Positions 22,501 through 30,841 of a stretch of DNA of 64,000 bases are shown here, one piece after another. Every line of letters begins with the position of its first letter. Position 1 is the first letter of the stretch. A program made the translations under genes and the position numbers. The DNA is taken from positions 18,855,235 through 18,919,234 of the forward strand of contig NC_092813.1 in NCBI RefSeq assembly GCF_040954645.1, in the 5' to 3' direction. The notes under the pieces were generated by a model. The model had not been told where the DNA came from, did not search any database, and saw only the letters and a list, made by a program, of their open reading frames with translations. Source of the stretch: Diabrotica undecimpunctata (Eukaryota > Arthropoda > Insecta > Coleoptera > Chrysomelidae).

Positions 22501-22901
22501 ACTTTGGACACGAACTAGAAATTCCAAGTAAAGTCGTAAAAACCCCAAACGACACACAACATACCGATCAAAACATAAAATGGCATAAACTACGAGAAAC
22601 ATTCGAACTAGTACGTACAAACCTGGCAAAAGCTTTTACAACTCAAAGCCATTACTACAACTTACGACGAAGAGAGTGGAAACCCACAATAAACGACAAA
22701 GTCATAAAAAGGGAATACCAACTCTCAAATGCCGCCAAAAATTTTAACGCCAAATTAGCACCGAAATTTTCAGGCCCATATACTATAACAAAAGTGTGTT
22801 CTAATGTAATATTCAAATTAAAACACGACGATAAAAACCGTACAATAACAGCTCATATCAAAGACCTAAAACCCGCATTTACCGATTTCCCTAATCCTTA
22901 A
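19454..22901 (+). pseudogene. pol: gypsy-1 Pol (protease, RT, RNase H, integrase), frameshifted twice
   Basis: The domains are in standard Ty3/gypsy order. Protease has LRALIDTGAQNSFIG near 19605. RT runs from about 20400, with FCIDFRKIND, LDLKNGYWQVPL, LPFGLHAASATFQR and the catalytic YLDD at 20830-20841. RNase H starts at FFLQSDASNHGLGVALV near 21265. Integrase has a HHCC zinc finger (HLGIAKTITRLARKYYW...CKNCQQF) and catalytic blocks STDIIGPLP, LISDNARTYD and NPVERTNG (DDE). The frame changes near 20360, just before the RT, and again in an A-run at about 20890 just after YLDD. Neither position resembles a normal recoding site, so they are probably mutations. A 46-bp tandem repeat lies between protease and RT (20045-20185). 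Apart from the two shifts the domains are well preserved. Confidence 0.9.
20045..20185 (+). repeat. Three ~46-bp tandem repeats in the gypsy-1 protease-RT linker
   Basis: Units begin at 20045, 20091 and 20137 with TACCGA(A)CTACCGACCGATA and continue CCGCGGYCGA. Because 46 is not a multiple of three, each unit is read in a different frame, giving alternating peptides (LPTDTAVEDQTEN, then TTDRYRGRQPDRRY). The linker evidently tolerates any sequence that lacks stops. Confidence 0.85.
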
Positions 22902-22978
22902 TCAGTCCAAGCACTTACAGTCAACACCAAGTAGTGACAGTATATTTTAATACAGTTTACCAGTAACCTTCAAATACA

Positions 22979-23191
22979 ATGTCAGACACGTTAGAAATAT
23001 ATTACAGTGACATAGAAATGGACGGCACAGTTACGCCGCCACCATACACCGTTCCAGAATTAATATCACCATTAGGAAACACACCAAAATCTAACACCCC
23101 GGGCAAAGGCTGCGAGCCCCTGATAAAGGCTATTTCCAAATTCAAGAACCTTTTCGATGAACCAACCATGGGCATCACAAAAATTCAGTAA
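22979..23191 (+). CDS. Small ORF downstream of gypsy-1 pol
   Basis: A 70-codon frame with its own ATG lies 77 bases after the pol stop and before the polypurine tract. It begins MSDTLEIYYSDIEMDG, has a proline-rich middle (TVTPPPYTVPELISP) and ends KFKNLFDEPTMGITKIQ. There is no signal peptide or membrane segment, so it is not an envelope gene. I do not recognise it. The sharp start context, acidic N-terminus and location are compatible with a small accessory protein translated from a spliced RNA. It could equally be chance open sequence in the 3' leader. Confidence 0.35.
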   Translation: MSDTLEIYYSDIEMDGTVTPPPYTVPELISPLGNTPKSNTPGKGCEPLIKAISKFKNLFDEPTMGITKIQ

Positions 23192-23498
23192 GTCCAGTCA
23201 ATTCCAGTGTCAATCCCGCTGCTCTCACTAGTTCCCCGCAGCATAAAGGAAAAAAATACAGACTGAGACTCCCGAACCAGGTGCTGAGGATAAAAACCAA
23301 TAATTGAAGCCCCACGAAGGAAGACGTTTTTTTTTTTAAGAGAGAGGAAGACGATTTTTTGTTTAAGAAGACGATATTTATATTTTTTTTAGGGCGGACA
23401 TTTTTTATTTCGATGTATTGTAAATTTTTTTAGGGTAACCAAGTACCTGGCAAGGAATAAAAATAAAAAAAATTTTGTTCCAAAATTTTTTTTTCCCA

Positions 23499-23509
23499 GG
23501 AAGAGGGGG
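23499..23509 (+). promoter_or_regulatory. gypsy-1 polypurine tract
   Basis: The purine run AGGAAGAGGGG directly precedes the 3' LTR and would prime plus-strand DNA synthesis. Confidence 0.85.
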
Positions 23510-23640
23510 TGTAACGATGAGTCCAAGCCATCACCGTTAAACCAGCGTGCGCGCGAACCAACCCATGAAGTAGGAGTGTATCGACAGTAGAAAGGGCAAA
23601 GCTCCGCTATATAAACGGCAACATTTCCTCATAGAGACAG
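23510..23640 (+). repeat. gypsy-1 3' LTR, first 131 bases (broken by LINE-A)
   Basis: It matches 17833-17963 with two substitutions. It contains TATATAAA at 23608 and ends in CATAGAGACAG, the LINE-A target site. The remaining 494 bases lie at 35187-35680. Confidence 0.95.
23630..23640. other. LINE-A target-site duplication, left copy
   Basis: CATAGAGACAG is repeated at 35176-35186 directly after the LINE-A tail (and at 45671-45681 in the tandem duplicate). Confidence 0.85.
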
Positions 23641-23732
23641 TAGACGGTGAGACTCGCAACTGGAAGGTTGACCATAGTATCACAGTCTATTTTCCTGCTT
23701 CTTGGCTTAGGTCCGAGCGACTGACGTCAAAC
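23641..23732 (+). other. LINE-A 5' leader left of gypsy-2
   Basis: These 92 bases begin TAGACGGTGAGACTCG and lead up to AAAC, the gypsy-2 target site. The leader resumes at 30796. Confidence 0.75.
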
Positions 23733-24716
23733 TGTCGTACGGCCGTAGCGTCCTCCTGGTTTTCAGGAGTTTCTGGACGATCTACGACCGCCGCTCCTGA
23801 AGAGGATCTCAAGTTTCGAGAGTCCATCTTCGTATTTAAGGAGTTTATTAGGATATCGGCCGTTACGGGCAAGAAGATCCGCCGAACCTCTGTAGTAGGT
23901 GAGGGGACACCGGCAATCAGAATTCTCTAACCGTTTGAGCTTTCTTACAGATAAAATGTTCTTACATGAATTATATATATGTTAGAATTCTGATGCGTGG
24001 TGTATACCTCAAGTTCCACAGAAATGTCGGCCTTCTCACGTCGTGGAGCCGTGTTCCCTCTCCTCGAGAGAGGTACGAGAATGCCGGTCGTGTCGACTCT
24101 TCCTGCTGCCAGTCGCTTCGTATAGCTACCTTTTCGCTAACAGTATTTGATATAGTTACTATTTGCGTAAGGTTTCGGAGACGAAACGTTATTGCAGCTC
24201 AACCTGATCGGAAAAGCAATTACAAGTCCCCGTCGGGGCTTTTATTCGCTCTTTACCGTGACAGGCCCAAATAACGCTGTGGTCAGTTCGACACGATGTG
24301 AGGTAGTTCTAAGACCAATGTCTTTTCTATCTCAGTAAGTCGTGTTCTACTGTCAGGAAGCGTTTTGCAGTCGACACGCCGGTTCTCGTATTCTCGATGA
24401 TTTAACTTCTAAATTGAATAACCATTATTAAGTATTTCTTTACTTCAGGACGTCTTCGACGATAACAGGATAGCGGTAATAAATAAAACTCAAAGGTAGC
24501 TTGGTAGCGCACCGAACCAACAAGGTCTAACGGGGCTAGTAGAGTATGTGCGACTGGACCCCGATCGGAAGATGTGCTGTTTCTTTTATACACATCGTGT
24601 TTGAGAAAATTCAGCACACTTCCGCCGAGAGGCCAATGACAGCGAAGTCAATAACGAGCACTGTGATTGGCCGGCCAAAGTAACAATCTTTGTCGTGATT
24701 GGTTACCTTGGCGACA
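23733..24716 (-). repeat. gypsy-2 3' LTR
   Basis: This 984-base copy of the right LTR lies at the 3' end of the minus-strand element. It includes the first 32 codons of gag (from 23827), because gag starts within the LTR. One extra T is present near 24580 relative to the right copy. Confidence 0.95.
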
Positions 24717-24729
24717 CTCCCTCCCCTCC
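24717..24729 (-). promoter_or_regulatory. gypsy-2 polypurine tract
   Basis: On the minus strand GGAGGGGAGGGAG directly precedes the 3' LTR. Confidence 0.85.
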
Positions 24730-25746
24730 GAAGACCTGTTGGTAGGGTGTTTTTTTATTGAAAAAAATTAAGAAAATTTTACAAAAATACAAAAAATTTT
24801 TCAGTAAACATATGAAATTCACAATTAATAAACATATGTAAAAGAAACGAAAACATCGGTACAATATAATTTCAATATATAATTGTAGCAAAGGAAAATT
24901 CTTATAGCTAGGCCATTTATTAAAAATAAAAATAGTCATAATTAAGACATTAAATGTTCAAGTTATAAGTCAAAAAGGTATATATAAAACAAAGAAATTG
25001 TGATAAGGTTACAATTAATACACAGTGTGAAAATTGTTAAGTGGAATATCGACTCGGTATCTCCCCAAGTGCATAAATTCGTGAAACATATTTAATTGGT
25101 TACCGCAGAGTGTCTATCCAAGTTAAAATGCGCCTTGTACAATATTTTAAGGCATGAAATATTTATAAAACTTGAAATGATTGTGACACTTATAGAGCTG
25201 TAACGATAATATAAAATATATAATTTCACTCGAAAATACATGTTATGCGAGATATTCCTGCAAGGAAAATGTTTTAAGATGATTTATTAAAAAAAAATTA
25301 AACGTCAAAGTACAATAATTCTCAGCTAAATCTAAATCAGCTTCGAAATTATTCTAAGTTTTTACACTTCTATTGGGAAGTTGCCAGACAGACTAAAACT
25401 TTTGAACTGAAAATATATTACTTGTAAATAAAATTAGGTAAAATTGATTTCTGCAATCTTCCAATATAGTTGTAAAAATTAAAAAAAATACTTAGAGTAT
25501 GAAATAAAAGAGAAAATTTTCAATATTAAATTGTCTTTTGAGGGTATAAAAATGTAGAAAAATCTAAAATGTCAATGTGTGGTGTTTAAACACTTGTAAA
25601 ATTTCGCGGTTAAAATATCAAATTCACTTGGCAAAGTTTGTAAATATGACGAAAAGTTTTAAAGATTTACACTTAGAAAAGTTTGTAAAATGTTTTTATA
25701 TGGGAAAAACGAGAATTATTAGTCTGTTTAAACACTTACGTGGGGC
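24730..25746 (-). other. gypsy-2 3' untranslated region
   Basis: About 1 kb of strongly AT-rich sequence lies between the pol stop and the polypurine tract. No envelope-like frame with signal peptide or membrane anchor is present. The length would allow a lost third ORF. Confidence 0.6.
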
Positions 25747-28700
25747 TTATACGGGGGCATCCCGTGGTGGTGGAGCTGGCCTGATGTCGTCTACGTGGAT
25801 GACTCTGTCGACATCTTGATCTCTACGTACTTCGTACGTATGGTCTCCTGCCACTCTGAGGATGGTGTGGGGGCCCGTCCAGGTGGGGCCGAAGTTCCCT
25901 CTGGTATGGTTCCTTACGAAGACTTGTTCGCCTTGTAAGTAGGTTCTGGGTTGGCGGACATCCTCGTTCTCTGGGAAGAGATTCCTGGCGTATAGGGTGG
26001 CTCGTTGAACGGCTCGTTCGACCCTCTGCTGGCGTGTCTCTTCTCGTCTCACCTGGTGCTCAGTTTCCTGAGATCTTCTCGGTCTGTAGCCCAGTAAAAG
26101 TTCCGCCGGAGTCTGGCCTGTGGCTTCATTTTGGCGGGTACGAAGGCTGAAAATAACATCAGCTAGGTAGGATTCCCATCTGGGGTCCTCAGGGGATGAA
26201 ACTCGTGCACGAAGACCTTTCTTCAATTCTTGGACTCGTCTCTCTACCGGGTTGGCCCGCTGGTGGTAGATTGGACTCCGTTCGCCTTGGATATTATGTT
26301 TTCGGAGAAAACGTTCCCAAGCATCTGTCCTGAATTGAATACCATTATCCGTAATGATAGTGGATGGCCTGCCCCATCTGTTACATATTTCTTCTTGTAG
26401 GAAACGGATGATGTCCCGGCTTTTTGCGGCTGTCGAACATCTGTACTCGATCCAATTACTGAGGCAGTCAGTGGCTAGAAGAACATATCTATTTTTGGTG
26501 CCTCTTGCGGCTGGATACGGCCCAAGAATGTCGAAAGATATCCTTTCCCAAGGATTTACAGGCTCTCTAGGAATAATGGGTGCTTTTGGCTGTCTGGCTG
26601 CGGCCTTCGTCGTGGCACATATCAGGCATGACCTGACATATTTCGTCACATCTTTTGCGATTGTTGGCCAGTAATATACTTCTTTAATGGCCCTTGTGGT
26701 CTCCTCCTGGCCGGGGTGATTTGCTTCCTCGCTGTCATGATAACACTCCAGGACTTCGGGTCTGAAAGCATCGGGTACGAGGATTTTTCTGAGGTTTTGG
26801 CCGGCTGTGTAGTAGGCTGTGTTGTTTTCTACTACAAATTCTTCTAGCAGGCTCTGCTCGACTTCGTTCCTCGGGCCTCTGGCGGTGATTTTATGCCATC
26901 TTCGAACGAACCTCTGCATGCCTGTTTGCACCTGGTGACTTCGTGCGATTCTGGTTTGCAGAGGCATTTCTCTCAAATCGTCGAGGATGGGGTGTTCTGC
27001 CCCTTCTTCTTCGTCGTCTAAAAGGCAGAGTAATGGGAAGTCCTCTGGTTCGGCTTCAGGCGGAGACTGTATTGGCCAGGAGATTCGGTCAATTTGACTG
27101 TCTATGTCTTCTTCTGTGGTTTGGTCATTTTCTGCTGGATTTCGTGAGAGGTGATCAGGAAGTTGGTTTTCTTTCCCTGGTATATGAACCACCTCGAAAT
27201 TAAATTCCTGTAATAGCAGTGACCATCTTGACAGTTTGGCTTTGTCGGCTTGGTATTTGTCTAACCATAGCAACGCTGTACTGTCGGTGAGAAGAGTGAA
27301 TTTTTTCTCCTGGAGGAAGTGACGAAATTTCTTAAGTGCCCATATAACTGCTAAGCACTCTTTTTCATTTATATGATATTTTCTTTCGGCTGGTCGAAGT
27401 TTAGTGGAAGCGTAAGCAATTATCTTCCGTTCTTCGGTCGAGCCTTGAAATAGGACAACCCCCATACCATATTCGGAGGCATCAGTCTGCAGGCTAAATG
27501 GCTGGTTTATGTCAGGTCGCTCTAGGTGAAGATCTCCAGATAGGGCTGTTTTTAATGTGTTGAAAGCTGTCTCGGCTTCTGGCGTCCATTTGAAATATTT
27601 CTTTTTCGATGTTAAGTCAGTCAAAGGAGTGATAATGACTGCGAAGTTTGGAACAAAATCTCGGAGCCAGTTTGCTGTCCCAATAAAACTTCTCAGTTGT
27701 TTGACAGATTTGGGTCGCTGAAAACCTTGGATTTTCTCACAATGTTTTTCCAAGGGTTGAGTATCTGTGTCGGTTACTTTGTGGCCCAAATACTCTAACG
27801 TGTTGGTAGCAAACCGACATTTTTTCAACGAAACCCAGAGTCCATGTGTTCTGAGTCGCTCTAGGACGAGGTGGAGATGCTTCTGATGATCTTCCCAGGA
27901 GTTGGAATAAATGATTATATCAACCATATAGACTTTTACAAATTCGTCTATGAAACCAGCGAAAACTGATGTAACCAATTTTTGGAAGGCTGCAGGTCCA
28001 TTTTTGAGTCCGAAAGGCATAACTACGAACTCATAAGACGATCCGTCGGGTAGACTGAATGCTGTCAGCGGAATCGAATCTTTGTGTAGTGGTATTTGCC
28101 AAAAACCACTCTTCAAATCTAATGTCGAAAATATTCTCGCCGTTCCTAGCTCTTTAATTGCATCGTGGATTGGCGGTAGGGCGGAGACCTCGTCGATTGT
28201 TATCTTGTTGATTTTACGATAATCAACACAAAATCGAGGCGTGCCATCCTTCTTCTTGACGATTACCACTGGGCTGTTATAGGGTGATCGACTTGGTCGG
28301 ATGACACCTGCTGCAAGCATCTCCTGGACTTCATCGAACATTATTTTCTTCTTAGCTGGAGAACATTTAAATGGCTTCGTATTGATCGGCCGTGTGTCTG
28401 TCAGCTTGATTTCCATCACCGTGTCTCGGGTAGTGGGTTGTTTAAGTTTATCGTCGAAGACGTCTTCGTACTCCTGCAGGAGTTCCCTTACGGTTGGGAC
28501 TGCAAATTGTGGAGCTTGGTCGTCTTGGAGTTGAGTCTTTGAGTTGCATTGTTTGGCTGAATGCGACTTCCAGTAGAGGACTTTTCGTGATTCTTTTCCC
28601 ACGTGTAGACATTTTCGGTTAATGTCTATTAGTACCTCTTCTTTTTGGAGCCATGGCATACCCAGAATTAGATCTTGGTTCAGATCTTTTACAATGGCAC

Positions 28701-28959
28701 ATCTCGTTGTGGACTGGAAACTTCCAAAATCGATCGTGACTTCGACTGTACCCTGACTATGTGTAGTGGTGTGTTTGCAAGCCAACTGGACCATTCTCCG
28801 CCTTTTATGAATATCTGCCGCTTGAATCAAGTCAGGATTGATATAATTCATCGATGCACCGGTATCGATGAGGACCTGGGCTTTCTTTGAATTGATGTTC
28901 ACATCGATTCGTGGCAGATTTGAAACTTTCATGGCGTTGATTGGATTAAGTTGGGGCAC
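25747..28959 (-). CDS. pol: gypsy-2 Pol polyprotein, open but with altered RT catalytic motif
   Basis: One open frame of 1070 codons holds protease (VLIDTGASMNYINPDL, about residues 30-45) and RT (about 190-370) with RFCVDYRKINK, LDLKSGFWQIPL and MPFGLKNGPAAFQKL. RNase H follows (FSLQTDASEYGMGVVLFQ, about 490). Integrase has HHCC (CYHDSEEANHPGQEE...CLICATTK) and DDE (FDILGPYP, IITDNGIQFR, NPVERRVQ). The C-terminus is a GPY/F-like module (FGPTWTGPHTILRV). The usual YLDD/YVDD is YMVD here (codons 27919-27930), removing the first catalytic aspartate, so RT activity is doubtful. The first codon is GTG. Translation should come from a -1 shift out of gag, because the frame is open into the gag end at about 28985. 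Confidence 0.93.
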   Translation of the reverse strand: MPQLNPINAMKVSNLPRIDVNINSKKAQVLIDTGASMNYINPDLIQAADIHKRRRMVQLACKHTTTHSQGTVEVTIDFGSFQSTTRCAIVKDLNQDLILGMPWLQKEEVLIDINRKCLHVGKESRKVLYWKSHSAKQCNSKTQLQDDQAPQFAVPTVRELLQEYEDVFDDKLKQPTTRDTVMEIKLTDTRPINTKPFKCSPAKKKIMFDEVQEMLAAGVIRPSRSPYNSPVVIVKKKDGTPRFCVDYRKINKITIDEVSALPPIHDAIKELGTARIFSTLDLKSGFWQIPLHKDSIPLTAFSLPDGSSYEFVVMPFGLKNGPAAFQKLVTSVFAGFIDEFVKVYMVDIIIYSNSWEDHQKHLHLVLERLRTHGLWVSLKKCRFATNTLEYLGHKVTDTDTQPLEKHCEKIQGFQRPKSVKQLRSFIGTANWLRDFVPNFAVIITPLTDLTSKKKYFKWTPEAETAFNTLKTALSGDLHLERPDINQPFSLQTDASEYGMGVVLFQGSTEERKIIAYASTKLRPAERKYHINEKECLAVIWALKKFRHFLQEKKFTLLTDSTALLWLDKYQADKAKLSRWSLLLQEFNFEVVHIPGKENQLPDHLSRNPAENDQTTEEDIDSQIDRISWPIQSPPEAEPEDFPLLCLLDDEEEGAEHPILDDLREMPLQTRIARSHQVQTGMQRFVRRWHKITARGPRNEVEQSLLEEFVVENNTAYYTAGQNLRKILVPDAFRPEVLECYHDSEEANHPGQEETTRAIKEVYYWPTIAKDVTKYVRSCLICATTKAAARQPKAPIIPREPVNPWERISFDILGPYPAARGTKNRYVLLATDCLSNWIEYRCSTAAKSRDIIRFLQEEICNRWGRPSTIITDNGIQFRTDAWERFLRKHNIQGERSPIYHQRANPVERRVQELKKGLRARVSSPEDPRWESYLADVIFSLRTRQNEATGQTPAELLLGYRPRRSQETEHQVRREETRQQRVERAVQRATLYARNLFPENEDVRQPRTYLQGEQVFVRNHTRGNFGPTWTGPHTILRVAGDHTYEVRRDQDVDRVIHVDDIRPAPPPRDAPV

Positions 28960-28976
28960 CGCATCTGGAGAGAGGC

Positions 28977-29903
28977 TTAGTGGGTGCCCCTCTCGTCGTT
29001 TCCCTGGTTGTTAGGTTGTTGTCGGGGTTTCGGCGTTGGTTTCTGAGTTGGATTTCTATTTCTCCAATCATCTATAGTCTCAGAAGTTCTCGGTTGCCTC
29101 TGTGAAAATTGTCCCCTGGCTTGATTCTGATTTGATTGTTTTGCGGCTTTTGGCGGGTCGGGTTGTCGATTTGCACGTCGTGAAATGTTCTCGTCTGCTT
29201 CCAATTCTTCGCAGATTCGCCTCAGGTCTTCTTCAGTTCTCGGCATGTTGTTGCGAAGACTTTTTCTGATTTCTGGGCGAATTAGGTTGGCAATGGCCCT
29301 GCACCGTTCTTCTTCGTCGATATGTGGTAATAATCGTCGAAAAAGAGCCATCTTGGTTGAAATAAATTCGGCTATTGGCTGATATTTTTGGTAATGTCCG
29401 TATAACTTGGACATTAGTGATGATCTCTTCGTTGTGTTGTCGAAGTGATCGATCAGCCTGTTTAAAAATGATTCGTAGTTCAGACCAGTCGTGAATTGGC
29501 TCTGTGCCCATTGAGCTGCCTCTCCTATTAGTGATTTTTCTAGGATGTAGGCTATCCAGTGTTTGGTATCGATGTTCATATTGCTCATGTGGTCTATTAT
29601 GTCATCTACGAATTGTTGTGGATTTTCGGTATCATCGCCGGAGTATTGAGGTGGTGCAGGGGTCCATTTTGGTTGTGGGATCTCGATCTTTTTCTCCTGG
29701 GCTTCAGATTTGGGTTGTACCAGTGTTAAAGCTGTGACTGCTTGTATCAGCGTGGACAATACTGTAGCCAGGTCTGGGGTGTGGGTATCTTCTATGTGTT
29801 GGGCGCCATGTCGTACGGCCGTAGCGTCCTCCTGGTTTTCAGGAGTTTCTGGACGATCTACGACCGCCGCTCTTGAAGAGGATCTCAAGTTTCGAGAGTC
29901 CAT
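28977..29903 (-). CDS. gag: gypsy-2 Gag-like protein, initiating inside the LTR
   Basis: I choose the ATG at 29903 (MDSRNLRSS), giving about 308 residues; the frame continues upstream to a TTG at 29948. The start lies inside the 5' LTR, and the frame passes through the LTR edge and the primer-binding site, which is read as HGAQH. The central part has the retrotransposon gag fold pattern (WTPAPPQYSGDDTENPQQF, then WIAYILEKSLIGEAAQWA, and LRNNMPRTEEDLRRICEEL). The C-terminus is Gln/Pro/Arg-rich without any CCHC zinc knuckle, so RNA binding would rely on basic residues. Pol overlaps in the -1 frame at the C-terminus. Confidence 0.88.
   Translation of the reverse strand: MDSRNLRSSSRAAVVDRPETPENQEDATAVRHGAQHIEDTHTPDLATVLSTLIQAVTALTLVQPKSEAQEKKIEIPQPKWTPAPPQYSGDDTENPQQFVDDIIDHMSNMNIDTKHWIAYILEKSLIGEAAQWAQSQFTTGLNYESFLNRLIDHFDNTTKRSSLMSKLYGHYQKYQPIAEFISTKMALFRRLLPHIDEEERCRAIANLIRPEIRKSLRNNMPRTEEDLRRICEELEADENISRRANRQPDPPKAAKQSNQNQARGQFSQRQPRTSETIDDWRNRNPTQKPTPKPRQQPNNQGNDERGTH
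29797..29808 (-). promoter_or_regulatory. gypsy-2 primer-binding site
   Basis: On the minus strand TGGCGCCCAACA abuts the LTR without spacer, the same tRNA-complement class as in gypsy-1. It also codes for four residues of gag. Confidence 0.88.
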
Positions 29904-30791
29904 CTTCGTATTTAAGGAGTTTATTAGGATATCGGCCGTTACGGGCAAGAAGATCCGCCGAACCTCTGTAGTAGGTGAGGGGACACCGGCAATCAGAATT
30001 CTCTAACCGTTCGAGCTTTCTTACAGATAAAATGTTCTTACATGAATTATATATATGTTAGAATTCTGATGCGTGGTGTATACCTCAAGTTCCACAGAGA
30101 TGTCGGCCTTCTCACGTCGTGGAGCCGTGTTCCCTCTCCTCGAGAGAGGTACGAGAATGCCGGTCGTGTCGACCCTTCCTGCTGCCAGTCGCTTCGTATA
30201 GCTACCTTTTCGCTAACAGTATTTGATATAGTTACTATTTGCGTAAGGTTTCGGAGACGAAACGTTATTGCAGCTCAACCTGATCGGAAAAGCAATTACA
30301 AGTCCCCGTCGGGGCTTTTATTCGCTCTTTACCGTGACAGGCCCAAATAACGCTGTGGTCAGTTCGACACGATGTGAGGTAGTTCTAAGACCAATGTCTT
30401 TTCTATCTCAGTAAGTCGTGTTCTACTGTCAGGAAGCGTTTTGCAGTCGACACGCCGGTTCTCGTATTCTCGATGATTTAACTTCTAAATTGAATAACCA
30501 TTATTAAGTATTTCTTTACTTCAGGACGTCTTCGACGATAACAGGATAGCGGTAATAAATAAAACTCAAAGGTAGCTTGGTAGCGCACCGAACCAACAAG
30601 GTCTAACGGGGCTAGTAGAGTATGTGCGACTGGACCCCGATCGGAAGATGTGCTGTTCTTTTATACACATCGTGTTTGAGAAAATTCAGCACACTTCCGC
30701 CGAGAGGCCAATGACAGCGAAGTCAATAACGAGCACTGTGATTGGCCGGCCAAAGTAACAATCTTTGTCGTGATTGGTTACCTTGGCGACA
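29809..30791 (-). repeat. gypsy-2 5' LTR
   Basis: This 983-base LTR begins TGTCGCCAAGG and ends CGTACGACA on the minus strand. It has TATAAAAG (30658-30665), AATAAA (30317-30322) and a GC-rich hairpin AGTCCCCGTCGGGGCT just beside the latter, the usual order U3-R-U5. It carries the gag start codon. Confidence 0.95.
30658..30665 (-). promoter_or_regulatory. TATA box of the gypsy-2 5' LTR
   Basis: TATAAAAG on the minus strand lies about 130 bases into the LTR and about 340 bases before the AATAAA signal. Confidence 0.6.
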
Positions 30792-30841
30792 AAACAGCTT
30801 ACCCAACCCAAGCCGGTCGGCGGTAAACCGAACGGTTTAAG

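Larger units (their letters stand above)
23733..30791 (-). mobile_element. gypsy-2: near-complete Ty3/gypsy LTR retrotransposon inside LINE-A
   Basis: This 7059-base element lies on the minus strand with TG...CA LTRs, PBS, gag, pol and polypurine tract. AAAC (23729-23732) and AAAC (30792-30795) flank it. The LTRs (984 and 983 bases) differ at four sites plus one indel where I compared them, indicating a young insertion. Confidence 0.95.

Noticed and set aside
23966..24274. 102-codon open frame in the gypsy-2 LTR (also at 30042 and 40536)
   Set aside because: It lies antisense within the LTR, is read through because the LTR is GC-richer, and has no protein similarity.
26943..27203. Plus-strand open frames within gypsy-2 (for example 26943-27203, 28301-28534, 29710-30006 and their duplicates)
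   Set aside because: They are antisense shadows of gag/pol and of the LTR.
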